Assembly (NCBI RefSeq): GCF_019443285.1
Contig: NZ_CP080327.1
Coordinates: forward strand, 1,240,001 to 1,304,000
DNA from: Aquisediminimonas profunda
GTDB taxonomy: Bacteria > Pseudomonadota > Alphaproteobacteria > Sphingomonadales > Sphingomonadaceae
Length of the DNA stretch: 64,000 nucleotides
Reading direction: 5' to 3'
Part shown: positions 16,345-26,589 of the stretch, piece by piece
How the letters are laid out: the number at the start of each line of letters is the position of its first letter
How positions within the stretch are numbered: position 1 is the first letter of the stretch
Notes under the pieces: generated by a model
What the model saw: only the letters and a program-made list of their open reading frames with translations
Told to the model about the DNA's origin: nothing
The model's database searches: none
Made by a program: the position numbers and the translations under genes

Positions 16345-17117
16345 CAATCAATCAGGCCATGACAGATTGCCACTCGGCCAGCGCGGCAGATTTTGTGAGC
16401 TTGGCAATTGGTGAGGTGGCGTTTGGTGGTGAAATGATTTGCGACGGATGCGTGAACCGAAGCAAATTTCTGCGAGGTCTTCATTCGCCGGAAGCGCTGC
16501 ATCACTCACTACCGCCTGCGCAAGGGTAGGAGGTGCTTTCGGCCGCGTTGTTCAACCACCCTTCCATTTGCCTGCGACTTTCAATGCTAAGCTCTTTGAG
16601 CGCGGCAGGATAGGACTTAAGCCCATCGGTCACGATCTTGACCGGGCTACTGTGTCGCTTTTAGGTCTTCCTGAAGATCCGCTGGGCTGCCTTTTTATCA
16701 CGGTTTCTCGTGACATTAGGCCTTCCGGATCTTTCCTTCATAATAGACGGCGCGCGACAAGCAATGTGTCTCGCAATTGATCTTCACGAACACTACATCC
16801 ACGTTCCAACGCTGCTGGGTGAAGCCCTTCATCCGACTGATCCGCTGGCGCCTGATGGCTGTCGCGAACATGAGGCCGAACCTGTTCCACCACCGTCTCA
16901 CGGTTTCATGGAAAATATCTATACCGCGCTCGAGCAACAGGTCTTCAACGTTCCGCGACGACAGCGGATACTGTGCATACGTCATTACGACCATGCGGAT
17001 GATTTCAGGTAATGAATGAAAGTCGGCGAACGCATTCATAGAACTGCTCATTGGCCCTGGGGTGGCAGCCAAGCCGATCGTCGACCATTGCCTTGAGAAT
17101 GCTCCCTCTGGTGGCAC
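16345..17117 (-). pseudogene. degenerate IS6-family transposase
   Basis: An IS6-type transposase gene on the minus strand broken into frames. The N-terminal part (LPEIIRMVVMTYAQYPLSSR, VEDLLLERGIDIFHETVRRW) lies in 16716-17117, and the C-terminal part (MMQRFRRMKTSQKFASVHASV, TTKRHLTNCQAHKICRAG) in about 16345-16505. Around the first catalytic Asp the sequence reads WNVDVVFVKINC instead of the usual WxLDEEFVKING, and the middle third is frameshifted. A right-end-like sequence (cattcagcctgatcag) is seen near 17130-17150. It divides the aromatic operon block from the peptide module on its right. Confidence 0.8.
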
Positions 17118-17285
17118 CGACTTGCAGAGGCATTCAGCCTGATCAGTGAAGCGCGACCAAGTATCAGAAAGCCTATTTAAGCCGCGGCCAAATTTGCGAC
17201 TCTGCGCACCTCAGTTCGAATTGAGAACGCAATTAGACCACAAACCCAACTCCATCTCGTGATTGGCCCCTTGCAATGGGATACT

Positions 17286-17302
17286 GTATACGATATACGA
17301 AA
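17286..17302. promoter_or_regulatory. GTATAC-type operator candidate upstream of TonB receptor gene
   Basis: GTATACGATATAC at 17286-17298 is an inverted repeat with 5-bp arms, and overlaps ATACGAAA at 17295-17302. The 17289-17302 stretch matches 10 of 14 positions of TTTCGTATACGAAA, the palindrome in front of the GntR gene at 57735. It lies about 80 bp before the TonB receptor start. Binding by that GntR protein is inference. Confidence 0.45.
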
Positions 17303-17379
17303 CAGCAAGATTTACGTTAAATGCACCACAGTCGCGCTGTGGGTGAAACCAAATGCGCTCATTTTTGGGAGGAAAAAGA

Positions 17380-19743
17380 ATGATGAAGTTCGCTTCTGCG
17401 ATTCGCGGCAAATCAGAGCGAGTGCAGCCCACTGATAGGAAATTTGGTGGCGTTCGACTGATGGCGGGGGTTGCTCTTTCTGCAATGTTTGGATCCCTTG
17501 CCCAGCCGGTCCAGGCTCAAGAGTCGAATCCCGAAGGCGTGGCCGCGGCCAAATCTAGAGATGAAAGCGGGGCCATTATTGTTACCGCGAGGCGGAGGGC
17601 TGAAAGCATTCGGGACGTACCTGCGAGCATAACCGCCTTCGGCGGTGATGATCTGGTAGCAAGTGGGGCCAAGGGCATCGAAGACTATTTGGGGCAGGCG
17701 GCTGGTGTAATTCTTTATCAGACTGCTCCCCAAGAAAGCCTGGTCGTAATACGGGGTGTTTCGACAAACACCGCAACTACCGTCACTCAGCAACCAACGG
17801 GTATTTTCTTGGATGAGGTGCCTCTCACCGACCCTTGGAGTGCGCTGACTGCTCCTGACCTAACTCCTTTTGATCTTGAGCGTGTCGAAGTATTGCGCGG
17901 CCCTCAGGGCGCGCTTTATGCTTCGTCCGCACTCGGTGGTGCCATAAGATACGTCACGAACAAGCCTGATTTGAAGGCGATATCGGCGAAAGGTTACGCT
18001 GAGGTTTCGGCGACCCGCCACGGGGGCTTAGGAACATTATTGCAAGCAATGGTAAATGTGCCTCTTATCGAGGACAAGCTTGCCATGCGTGCGGTTGGCT
18101 CCTACCGCAAAAACGATGGCTTTATCGACAACTTAGTCACCGGTGAGAAAAACTACAATGACGTCAGCCAAATCAGCGTCAGAGGTCTCTTGGCTTGGCA
18201 AGCTACAGATTATGCTAAATTCACCTTAGCTGGAGTATATCAACGTACAAACATAGACGGTAGTTTTATTCTCGACAACGTTCCAAAATTGGAAGAGACG
18301 ACTTATGCTCTTTATAAGAGAGATTTAAATTATAAAATATATAGTTTGACAGGTGAATTTGATCTTGGGACTAGCAAGTTGTTTGCGACAAGCTCCTATT
18401 CTCGAAAAGAGCAAGGCAGAAGCGATCAAGATTTTGGACCAGTTTTAGCTGCTGTACAGGCCGCTGGTCTCGAATTCGCTCTAGCTGGAGCACCGTTTTA
18501 CCTTACACCTGGCTCTCTCTCAATTTCCCATTCTCTCGGGACGCAGAGCGGAAACTACACTGATAGCTGGGTTAGTGAAATTCGGTTGTCGTCGAATTCT
18601 GATGGTCCACTGACTTGGCTGGTTGGTGGCTTCTATCAAGACGCTACAGTTAACTTGGCTGGTCAATCATCAACGTTAGTAGGGTTGGACACGCAATTGA
18701 ATGCGATTGTGCCTGGCCTTGGGACGGCGCTGTTTCCTGGCGGAAAGCTATTCGAGCTTCTTGATGGTGCAGGTCAAAAATATAAGGAATGGGCAATTTA
18801 TGGTGATGCGGAATATAAATTTAATGCAGCTCTCGCGCTTTCAGTAGGCGGTCGATACTACGAAACCAAATCAAATACGCGCTTGAATATACAGACCAAC
18901 GGGATTGCTTTGGACTCTTCCCCAATACCGGCAGCTGATAGCGGATTTAACCCCAAGGTTACTCTCTCCCTTCGCCCGCGGAGCAACATTCTAGGCTATG
19001 CTACAGTTTCCAGAGGCTTTCGTGCAGGTGGATCAAATCCACAGGCGGCTCTTATTGGCCTTACACCCGAAAATATCACAACTTATAAATCCGACAATTT
19101 GTGGAATTATGAAATAGGTTTGAAATCCGACTTTGCAAATGGTTCGGTGTTAATCGACTGGGCGGCATATTATATTGATTGGTCTAATATTCAGCTCACA
19201 GGACTGTTTTTCTCGCCCGAACTCACGCGCTTTGTTCAGGAAACTCGCAACGCAAACAGTGCGCGTATCCTTGGAACCGAATTTACAATTCAGATTAAAC
19301 CTGTCAAAGACCTCACATTGTCGACCAGCGTCACATTAATGGACGCACAGCTTCAAGAAGCGTCAGACGCATTTGGAACGCCGCAGCCCGTACCAGCAGG
19401 GACGAAGCTGCCAGGAGCATCCGATTTCCAAATTGCGAACAGTGTCAATTTCGATCTTGAGAGAAGTATAGGCTGGCCCGTTAGTCTTAGTCTAAGACAC
19501 CAATATACTAGCGGGGCATCTTCCTATATTGGTACTGACTTGAAGCAAGGAGACTATCACAAAATAGATCTTCGGCTAAGCGGCAGGTTTGGAAACGTGG
19601 ATGCTGCAATCTTTGTCGATAATCTCACTGACGAACGTGGCATCACGGTGCAGTCTCCTGCAATAGTTCCTGGCCTTACGCCTGTACGATCGGGCATCAT
19701 TACTCCGCGGACAATTGGGGTCTCGTTGCAAGCCAGGTTCTGA
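17380..19743 (+). CDS. TonB-dependent receptor of peptide module 1
   Basis: Outer-membrane receptor of 787 residues. It has a long signal region ending at PVQAQ, a TonB-box-like AIIVTARRRAE, plug motif ERVEVLRGPQGALYASSALGG, and a barrel ending in a C-terminal Phe (VSLQARF). The ATG at 17380 has GGGAGG at 17367-17372, 7 nt away; an ATG at 17353 lacks a site. The stretch from about 18230 to 19200 is visibly more AT-rich than the neighbouring genes, a sign of separate origin. It is followed, after a 219-bp AT-rich gap, by peptidase, cyclophilin and MFS genes; the same combination recurs at 34412-42554, so the ligand is probably a peptide. Confidence 0.94.
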   Translation: MMKFASAIRGKSERVQPTDRKFGGVRLMAGVALSAMFGSLAQPVQAQESNPEGVAAAKSRDESGAIIVTARRRAESIRDVPASITAFGGDDLVASGAKGIEDYLGQAAGVILYQTAPQESLVVIRGVSTNTATTVTQQPTGIFLDEVPLTDPWSALTAPDLTPFDLERVEVLRGPQGALYASSALGGAIRYVTNKPDLKAISAKGYAEVSATRHGGLGTLLQAMVNVPLIEDKLAMRAVGSYRKNDGFIDNLVTGEKNYNDVSQISVRGLLAWQATDYAKFTLAGVYQRTNIDGSFILDNVPKLEETTYALYKRDLNYKIYSLTGEFDLGTSKLFATSSYSRKEQGRSDQDFGPVLAAVQAAGLEFALAGAPFYLTPGSLSISHSLGTQSGNYTDSWVSEIRLSSNSDGPLTWLVGGFYQDATVNLAGQSSTLVGLDTQLNAIVPGLGTALFPGGKLFELLDGAGQKYKEWAIYGDAEYKFNAALALSVGGRYYETKSNTRLNIQTNGIALDSSPIPAADSGFNPKVTLSLRPRSNILGYATVSRGFRAGGSNPQAALIGLTPENITTYKSDNLWNYEIGLKSDFANGSVLIDWAAYYIDWSNIQLTGLFFSPELTRFVQETRNANSARILGTEFTIQIKPVKDLTLSTSVTLMDAQLQEASDAFGTPQPVPAGTKLPGASDFQIANSVNFDLERSIGWPVSLSLRHQYTSGASSYIGTDLKQGDYHKIDLRLSGRFGNVDAAIFVDNLTDERGITVQSPAIVPGLTPVRSGIITPRTIGVSLQARF

Positions 19744-19962
19744 GCCAACTTCTCCGATCAATCAAAATCAATGATTATGTTGAATATCCTAAGGTGAGAT
19801 CACAAATTTAGAACTGCTTTTATGTGAAAATGAAAGTTGCCATAGATAGTTATAATAATTTTTAGGGGAGAGCGCTTTGCTCAATTTTTATAAATGCGAT
19901 TTTGTTGCTCGCAAAAAAATATTTAAAAACCCTGCTGAACTTGCAAGTCGGAATCTGGCCTG

Positions 19963-22353
19963 ATGTCTATTAGTGAAGCTCTGAGACTGTCTCCAAGCGA
20001 GATGAATTGGTCGTGGCGTTACGACTACGCCCAGTCGTTACTATTTGCAGGCGAATGGGTTGCTAATGGAGCGGTTTTTCCGACTTGGATTGACGAAGAT
20101 CGCTTTTGGTATGAACGTCGGGGAAATGATGGGGATGAGTACCGTGTCGTCGACGCAAGCGACGGCAACACGATCCTGTCTGTCGCTCGGTCGACGATCG
20201 CTGGGGTGCTATCTGGCTATTTCGGGGTACAGATCGATAAAGATAAATTGATCGTTACCGATCCCCGCTTCGACAAGCAGCTGGAGACGTTGTATTTTTC
20301 CGCGCACGGCAAGGATTTTGCCCTGACTCTGGCGTCCAATGATCTCCGAACTACAACTAAGGGCAAGGACTTGAACTGGTTGCTTTCGCCGACTGGCGAC
20401 CGGGCAGTCATTCTCCGGGGTTACAATTTATGGCTAAGGCACATTGAAAGTGAGGACGAAAGAGCTCTCACTACCGACGGCAGTGAGTTCTTCGCTTATG
20501 GCGATACACCTGCTTCAATGCGGGGCCCGCGCAACCGCATGGGCGACAATACCCCGGAAGCGTTGTGGTCACCAGACGGCCGTTGGCTTCTGACTCTCCA
20601 AACCGACGATCGCCATGTACCGGAATTAGCACTGGCCAATTATGTCCCGGCTGAGGGCATTCGTCCGCTTATAACGGGGAACCGAACGAGCCTTCCGGCG
20701 GATCCCAAGGTAAGTGAATTTCGTATGCTGGCGATAGATGTAGAGAATGGTCGACAGGTAGAGGCGCGCTATCCGCGTCTGTCGGCAGTGCGCATGAATA
20801 CCACGCCATTCGCCGCTCGGCTCGCCTGGTGGGGCGAGGATAGTCGGACGGCATATTTCGTGGATGTCGTGCGCGGGGAAAAGGCGGCGCATATCGTTGC
20901 TTTCGATGTTGCAACGGGGACATCGCGCATCGTTTTCAGCGAGTGCGCAGAAAGCTACGTCGAAGTCAGCGTCAACGTATATTCGCCGGCACTTGTTCAT
21001 CCGCTGACGAGGGTATCCGAGCTGATCTGGTATTCTGAGCGCACCGGGCACGGGCATCTCTATCTCTACGATCTTGCGACTGGGACTTGTCGCCATGCAA
21101 TCACGGCAGGCAATTGGCGTGTGCACCAAATATTGCATGTCGACGAAGAGCGACGCGAACTGTTTTTTCTGGCTGCTGGCATAGCGCCTGACGAAAACCC
21201 ATACGTATGTAAGCCTTGCGTTGTATCGCTCGATGGCGGGGATGTTCGTATTCTCTCTCGCGCCGAAGGCTCTCATCGGATTTGGACCCGCTCGGATTTT
21301 GATCTTAGCATGAAAAGGTTCGAAGGTTTCAACTCCGCCGAAATCTCCGGGGTATCGCCGGGTGGTTCGAGGTTTGTGGAAACCGTCAGCGTCGTCGACG
21401 GACTTCCAGTCAGTTATCTGCGTGATCGCAATGGCCAGGAAATTGCGGTCATCGAACAAGCGCGCGGCGATTTTCCAGATCATTGGCAATGGCCTGAGCC
21501 TGTCGAATGTATAGCAGCAGACCGGCAAACAAAAACATACGGGTTGCTATTCAAGCCTGTCGGACAAGAAGACGGCCGGTCTTACCCTCTTATTGAACTT
21601 ATCTATGGTGGACCGCAAGTGAGCTATGTCCCGCATTCTAGCTTTGCCGATGGTAGCGTCGACTGCGTTGCTTATCTCGATGCGGCTTCCATTGCCGCCT
21701 TGGGGGCTTATGTTTTGATCCTTGATGGTCGTGGAACTGCCTATCGCGAACAGGCGTTTCGAACCGCCTCTTATCGGGCCATCCAAACGGCGTCGAACCT
21801 CGACGACCATGTGGCAGCGATCAATCAGCTTGGTGAGAGGTATCCCGCCATTGATCAAGCCCGAATCGGTATAACTGGATTTTCAGGCGGGGGTTTCATG
21901 ACTGCGCACGCTGCGTTGCGCTACGGCGATGTATACAAGGTAGCGGTCGCGGGTGGAGGCAATTATGATCAGGCCCTGTTTTGGCATAGTTGGGGCGAGC
22001 GATATCACGGCACCTATGATGCCGATCATTATGCGGTCCAAGCTGCCAAAACATATGCTGATGGGCTTAAAGGCAAGTTGCTCTTCGTGCACGGGCTCCT
22101 TGACGAAGGGTGCCATCCGGCAGGTCTATTCCAACTAACTCAAGCTCTGATCGAGGCCGACAAGGACTTCGATACAGTAATTCTGCCACGCGCGGGGCAT
22201 GACTGGACGGGATATGGGCAGCGCCGCCGCCTAGACTATTTTGTAACTCATCTGTTCGGCGGGACACCGCCAAGGGCCAAATCATTTGAGCGGCCGTTCG
22301 ATAGATTGCTCGCCAAGGTTGCAGCTAGCTCGCAACCGCTCACCGCATCATGA
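19963..22353 (+). CDS. S9 family dipeptidyl-peptidase IV-like serine peptidase
   Basis: Two-domain peptidase of 796 residues. The N-terminal part (about 1-520) is a DPPIV-type beta-propeller (EALWSPDGRWLLTLQTDDRH; WYSERTGHGHLYLYDLATG). The C-terminal alpha/beta-hydrolase has the nucleophile Ser641 in GFSGGGFM, the acidic residue in VHGLLDEGCHP and His in RAGHDW. The family removes dipeptides, often Xaa-Pro, from peptide N-termini. There is no signal peptide, so it should act in the cytoplasm after import. It is 64-70% alike by eye to the peptidase at 38049-40409 over the catalytic region. It overlaps the cyclophilin gene by 4 nt. Confidence 0.9.
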   Translation: MSISEALRLSPSEMNWSWRYDYAQSLLFAGEWVANGAVFPTWIDEDRFWYERRGNDGDEYRVVDASDGNTILSVARSTIAGVLSGYFGVQIDKDKLIVTDPRFDKQLETLYFSAHGKDFALTLASNDLRTTTKGKDLNWLLSPTGDRAVILRGYNLWLRHIESEDERALTTDGSEFFAYGDTPASMRGPRNRMGDNTPEALWSPDGRWLLTLQTDDRHVPELALANYVPAEGIRPLITGNRTSLPADPKVSEFRMLAIDVENGRQVEARYPRLSAVRMNTTPFAARLAWWGEDSRTAYFVDVVRGEKAAHIVAFDVATGTSRIVFSECAESYVEVSVNVYSPALVHPLTRVSELIWYSERTGHGHLYLYDLATGTCRHAITAGNWRVHQILHVDEERRELFFLAAGIAPDENPYVCKPCVVSLDGGDVRILSRAEGSHRIWTRSDFDLSMKRFEGFNSAEISGVSPGGSRFVETVSVVDGLPVSYLRDRNGQEIAVIEQARGDFPDHWQWPEPVECIAADRQTKTYGLLFKPVGQEDGRSYPLIELIYGGPQVSYVPHSSFADGSVDCVAYLDAASIAALGAYVLILDGRGTAYREQAFRTASYRAIQTASNLDDHVAAINQLGERYPAIDQARIGITGFSGGGFMTAHAALRYGDVYKVAVAGGGNYDQALFWHSWGERYHGTYDADHYAVQAAKTYADGLKGKLLFVHGLLDEGCHPAGLFQLTQALIEADKDFDTVILPRAGHDWTGYGQRRRLDYFVTHLFGGTPPRAKSFERPFDRLLAKVAASSQPLTAS

Positions 22354-22979
22354 CCTCGTCCGCTGCCCAAAAGTCGACCGGCATTGAGAGTGATGCATCC
22401 AAGTGTCCGGAACAGGTTCTTATTGCCAATGATGTCGGTAACATATTGATAGTGCTGGACGTGGATCACGCACCCAAATCCGCAATGTCATTTCTAGAGC
22501 AGGTTGATCGCGGCGGTTATGAAGGAGCGACATTCTGGCGCTCTTTGTCGCCTCAGAACGACAATAGTTCGCCTGCCATCAGCGTTATTCAAGCTACGAT
22601 GGAAAATCTCGAATTGGCCACGATGGTTCCTCACGTGGCGACGAGCGAAACTGGCCTGCGTCATATTGATGGCACGATATCTCTCGCCAGAGGTGATGGT
22701 GGCAATTGCACGACAACGGGCTTCTTCATTTGTGTCGATACACAGCCTGCGCTTGATGCTGGAGGTGGGCGCACGAACGACAACGCAGGTTTTACGGCCT
22801 TCGGCCGGGTCATAGAGGGTATGCAAACCGTTCTTGCGATCCATCGTTCGCGGACGCAATCCGATGCATTTCATATATATCTTGAGGGGCAGCTATTGTC
22901 CGAGCCTTTGCGGATCCATCAAATCAGTCGCACCCAAGGAATTCCCGAAGTCGGACGCCTTATCGGAGATGTTAAATGA
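22350..22979 (+). CDS. cyclophilin-type peptidyl-prolyl cis-trans isomerase
   Basis: A single cyclophilin-like domain of 209 residues without signal peptide. Typical elements are VLDVDHAPKSAMSFLEQVDRGG, GFFICVDTQPALDAGGGRTND and FTAFGRVIEGMQTVLAIHR. The catalytic Arg and Phe-x-x-Gln region normally seen as FHRV..FMIQGGD is replaced by ATFWRSLSP, so activity is not certain. The same domain occurs fused to a DUF885 peptidase at 34412-36682. Its position between a prolyl-specific peptidase and a transporter suggests it presents Xaa-Pro bonds in the isomer the peptidase can cleave. It overlaps both neighbours by 4 nt. Confidence 0.85.
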   Translation: MTSSAAQKSTGIESDASKCPEQVLIANDVGNILIVLDVDHAPKSAMSFLEQVDRGGYEGATFWRSLSPQNDNSSPAISVIQATMENLELATMVPHVATSETGLRHIDGTISLARGDGGNCTTTGFFICVDTQPALDAGGGRTNDNAGFTAFGRVIEGMQTVLAIHRSRTQSDAFHIYLEGQLLSEPLRIHQISRTQGIPEVGRLIGDVK

Positions 22980-24370
22980 CGTCGACAAATGCGGTTTCTG
23001 AACATAGCGAAGCGGCAGTAGCATCACAGGTAAGTGATCTTGTCGCCGCTCGCGGGTGGTATACGCTCGCCTTCATGGTCGCTGTCACAATGTTTGCATT
23101 TGTTGACAGACAGATCTTAACTCTGGCGGCAGCTCCACTGGCTCAAAGTCTGGAGTTAAGCAACAGTCAGTTGGGTGCGGTACAGGGACTCGCCTTTGCC
23201 TTGTTCGGCCTCATTGCGGTTTACCCGATTGCCTGGATCGCAGATCGGCTCGATCGCAGGGTCATTTTGGCGGCATGCATCATTGTTTGGTCACTTGGCA
23301 CTGCGGCATGCGGTCTTGCGCAAAACTATGAGCAGCTTTTTATCGCCGCTGTCTGCATTGCCGCAGGAGAGGCCGGGTTGTCTCCAATCTTGTTGTCAAC
23401 TATTCCAGATCTCTTCAGCGGCAGAATGAGGGCTTTGGCCAATTCGTTATTCTATTTTTTTTCTATCCTAGGCGTTTCTCTGGGTCTCATGCTCGGTGGG
23501 CTCGCCATCGGTGCGTTGGATGCGGTGCACCACGATCTTTCACCATGGTTACGGCAATTTGAATCATGGCGCTTGGCGTTCTTTGCGGTTGCATTGCCCG
23601 CACCCTTGTTTCTTATAATGTTGGCCTTTGCGCGGATCCGCCGACCCACGATTCAGACTGGAACTGTTAAAGCCAGTCAACCCACCGCCTATTTTCCATT
23701 TCTCCAAAAACATTGGCGTCCGATCCTGTCGATCTTTGCTTCACTCGGCCTATACACTGCAGCTTTTTCCGGATACGTAATTTGGTTGCCTGTCGCTATG
23801 GCCCGACTGTTCCAAGTTACCCCCGCCCAAAATGGGTACGGAATGGGTGTCGCGCTATCGGCGGGCATGTTGGCTGGGGTGACAGCAGGCACCGTGCTTA
23901 TGCGCCGTTACTCGACCATATGGGGAAAGGTAGCACCGCTACGGCTCAGCTGGATTGTGATGACCATCATGACACCAGTCGTTATGGCCTTCCCGTTCAT
24001 CCAAGCCTCTTGGCAGGGCTATGCGCTGATTGGGGTCATGATGCTGGCCGGAAGTATCGCCGGATCACTGATCCCGAATATCTTACAGGACATGGCGCCC
24101 GGCCCCCTGCGTACGCGTTTTATGGCCATTTATATGATACTCCAAACGCTATTGGGGGGTGCGGCACCTGCTTTCGTTGGGTGGGTGTCCGACCTGATCA
24201 ACGCCGAAAGTCCTATACTGACCGCGATAACAATGGTCTCCTTGCCTGCTATGATTTGCGCATCGCTCTTGTTGCGAAAATCCGAAAGAGCCTTTCAATC
24301 GCTGACTGTAACCGTCGCGGAACTCGAGGCTGATCTCTCGATCGCACATCAACTCTCGTCGAAAGCTTAG
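22976..24370 (+). CDS. major facilitator superfamily transporter, peptide module 1
   Basis: Twelve-helix MFS permease of 464 residues. Motifs include VDRQILTLAAAPLAQ in helix 1, the loop WIADRLDRRVILAAC (motif A) and AAGEAGLSPILLSTIPD. The closest relative in the window is the MFS protein at 36679-38052, with the same WYTL..FVDRQ.LTLAAAP start. It is translationally coupled to the cyclophilin gene. Placed with an outer-membrane receptor and cytoplasmic peptidases, it most likely moves the peptide across the inner membrane; export of products cannot be excluded. Confidence 0.92.
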   Translation: MTSTNAVSEHSEAAVASQVSDLVAARGWYTLAFMVAVTMFAFVDRQILTLAAAPLAQSLELSNSQLGAVQGLAFALFGLIAVYPIAWIADRLDRRVILAACIIVWSLGTAACGLAQNYEQLFIAAVCIAAGEAGLSPILLSTIPDLFSGRMRALANSLFYFFSILGVSLGLMLGGLAIGALDAVHHDLSPWLRQFESWRLAFFAVALPAPLFLIMLAFARIRRPTIQTGTVKASQPTAYFPFLQKHWRPILSIFASLGLYTAAFSGYVIWLPVAMARLFQVTPAQNGYGMGVALSAGMLAGVTAGTVLMRRYSTIWGKVAPLRLSWIVMTIMTPVVMAFPFIQASWQGYALIGVMMLAGSIAGSLIPNILQDMAPGPLRTRFMAIYMILQTLLGGAAPAFVGWVSDLINAESPILTAITMVSLPAMICASLLLRKSERAFQSLTVTVAELEADLSIAHQLSSKA

Positions 24371-24379
24371 GGAAAAAAG

Positions 24380-26524
24380 ATGCTCAAAGAGTTTGAATCT
24401 GCACAGGCGCAACCCATCAAATATCCAATCACCAAGATGGATGATGTCGTGGACGATTATTTCGGCACGCAAATCGCTGATCAATACCGATGGCTGGAAG
24501 ATGTTCATGCACCGGAAGTGGCTGCGTGGGTGCAAGAACAAAATGAGTTTACAGAACACTTTCTAAACAACTGCTCTTTTAGGCAAAAATTGTGTGACGA
24601 ACTGGAAATGATCGTTATGGGCGAGACCGCCCAACCGCCGTTCCAGATAGGCAAACGCTGGTTCCAATTTCGTGCAGAGGTCAAGCAAGACCAGATGGTG
24701 CTATTTTGCGGTTCCAGCGCGCGAGACATTAATACTGTTCTGCTGGATATCGACAAGCTATCCGAAGCAGAGGGAGAGCCTCTCATTCTGGGGGCCACTG
24801 CGATCAGCCCCGACGGTCAAACAGTCGCCTTCATGGTCAGTCGCGGCGGCTCCGATTGGTCGATTGGTCGGTTTCGCGACATCCCCTCAGGGAGAGATTA
24901 CGAGGAGCAGATCACCGGATTGCGACTTACTCGCCTGTCATGGGACAGCGAATCGAAGGGGGTGTTTTACTTCCAGCATGAGATCAGCAAAAATGGGGAC
25001 TACACATTCGCCCCATATCGACCAGATGGCGTCAAATATCATCGGCTCGGCACCAAGACCATCGACGACAAATCTGTTGGCGGACTGACAATAGCCGGAG
25101 CGGTGCTCGATCCTTGCGTTTCAGAAGATGGCGAGTACTTCCTTCTCCAGGGTCAGGATATAACCTCCTTTCGCCAGCAATACATCTTCTATCGTCCAGC
25201 GGCCGATCTTGATGCTGAGTTCTTATTGCTGCAAAACCCAGACAAATCTCCGCTCTCTTTTGTCGGTTCAAAGGACGGCTATCTATACATTGCGACGTTT
25301 TTCGACGCGCCGAACGGACGAGTCGTGCGGGTTCCGGCGTTAGATCCCTCGGTAGAGAAATGGGTCGATGTAGTGCCGGAGGACAAGGACTATCCCCTCT
25401 CTAGTGCAGGGGAGGCGGCAAAGCTTGTTGGCGAATTTGTATTAAGCGTCCATGAAAATCTGGCAAACAACAGGATACTACTGACGCGCCTGGACGGACG
25501 AGAAACGAAAGTTATCCAGCCTCCTCTCGAAGGACGCCTTGGCTCAAGTTCTGGCGCATATCTTAAGATCGAAGCAACGCTGAGCGCTGATGGCAAGGAA
25601 ATCCTTTTCCCTTGGACGTCGCCTTTCATCGAGTTCGCTACAATCGCCTACAACATCGAAACCGGGACGTCGCGTTTCTTGGGAACTCCACGATCCCATC
25701 TCGACTTTGAGAATTGCAGTTCCGAAGTTATCTGGGGCACAAGCCCTGACGGCACTAGGGTGCCTGTAACGTTATTTTTCCGCAAGGATCTTTGTTCTGA
25801 TCTTCCCCGACCAGTGATGTTCTATGCCTACGGGCATGCCGGCTTTTCAGTTGCACTTAAACCATATCGCCCGGAACGGGTAGTATGGATGAACAATGGT
25901 GGGGTTCTGGCTATGGTCCACTCGCGAGGGGGCGGTGAATTCGGGCAGGCATGGCACAACGCTGGGATTGGGACCAATCAGCAGAACACCTTCAACGATT
26001 GCATTGCGTGTATTGAGGCGGTTCAGCAGTCAGGCTGGACCACGCCAGAAAAATCCTGCTTCACTGGCGCTTCCGGCGGCGGATTTACGACTGGCACTAT
26101 CATGACGCAGCGACCGGACCTAATAGCCGGGAGCCTGCCCGAAGTCGGGCTTTTTGACATGCTCCGATACCATATTTTGGCAAGTCGAGCCACCGAAGAA
26201 GTTGGCACCTCGGAAACCGAAGAAGGATTCGACACCATCTTTGGTTATTCCGCGCTGCAGGCGGTTCGCAACGACATTCCTTATCCATCGACGCTGATCT
26301 TCATTGGCCAGTTTGATAATCGCGTTAATCCTGCGCATTCTTACAAATTCGCAGCCGCTCTGCAAGCGACCAAGCAGGCAAGCGAGCGCCCGATGTTACT
26401 TCGAGTTGAACTGGACGAAGGTCATGGGACAGTGCGTCGAGCCAGTATCGTACGAAGTCGTGCAGATTTTCTTACTTTCGCTGCGATGACAACTGGTCTC
26501 AAGGTCAGCGACCCTGTCTCGTAA
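24380..26524 (+). CDS. S9A prolyl oligopeptidase-like serine peptidase
   Basis: Prolyl oligopeptidase-type enzyme of 714 residues. The N-terminal DDYFGTQIADQYRWLEDVHA is the family signature (Y.WLE). The propeller spans about 70-430. The hydrolase domain has Ser565 in FTGASGGGFTTG, an Asp in FIGQFDNRVNP and His in DEGHGTVRR. No signal peptide is seen, consistent with cytosolic cleavage after Pro in short peptides. It begins 9 nt after the MFS gene and ends module 1. Module 2 has no copy of it and carries a DUF885 peptidase instead. Confidence 0.93.
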   Translation: MLKEFESAQAQPIKYPITKMDDVVDDYFGTQIADQYRWLEDVHAPEVAAWVQEQNEFTEHFLNNCSFRQKLCDELEMIVMGETAQPPFQIGKRWFQFRAEVKQDQMVLFCGSSARDINTVLLDIDKLSEAEGEPLILGATAISPDGQTVAFMVSRGGSDWSIGRFRDIPSGRDYEEQITGLRLTRLSWDSESKGVFYFQHEISKNGDYTFAPYRPDGVKYHRLGTKTIDDKSVGGLTIAGAVLDPCVSEDGEYFLLQGQDITSFRQQYIFYRPAADLDAEFLLLQNPDKSPLSFVGSKDGYLYIATFFDAPNGRVVRVPALDPSVEKWVDVVPEDKDYPLSSAGEAAKLVGEFVLSVHENLANNRILLTRLDGRETKVIQPPLEGRLGSSSGAYLKIEATLSADGKEILFPWTSPFIEFATIAYNIETGTSRFLGTPRSHLDFENCSSEVIWGTSPDGTRVPVTLFFRKDLCSDLPRPVMFYAYGHAGFSVALKPYRPERVVWMNNGGVLAMVHSRGGGEFGQAWHNAGIGTNQQNTFNDCIACIEAVQQSGWTTPEKSCFTGASGGGFTTGTIMTQRPDLIAGSLPEVGLFDMLRYHILASRATEEVGTSETEEGFDTIFGYSALQAVRNDIPYPSTLIFIGQFDNRVNPAHSYKFAAALQATKQASERPMLLRVELDEGHGTVRRASIVRSRADFLTFAAMTTGLKVSDPVS

Positions 26525-26589
26525 AATACGTCCATTGAGAATGAGAGGTCTCTGGCAAGATCAAAGCTGTTTGCAGCAGGGGATTTTGT

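Noticed and set aside
20626-21528. Minus-strand open frame of 300 codons
   Set aside because: Antisense shadow of the DPP4-like peptidase gene; no recognisable domain.
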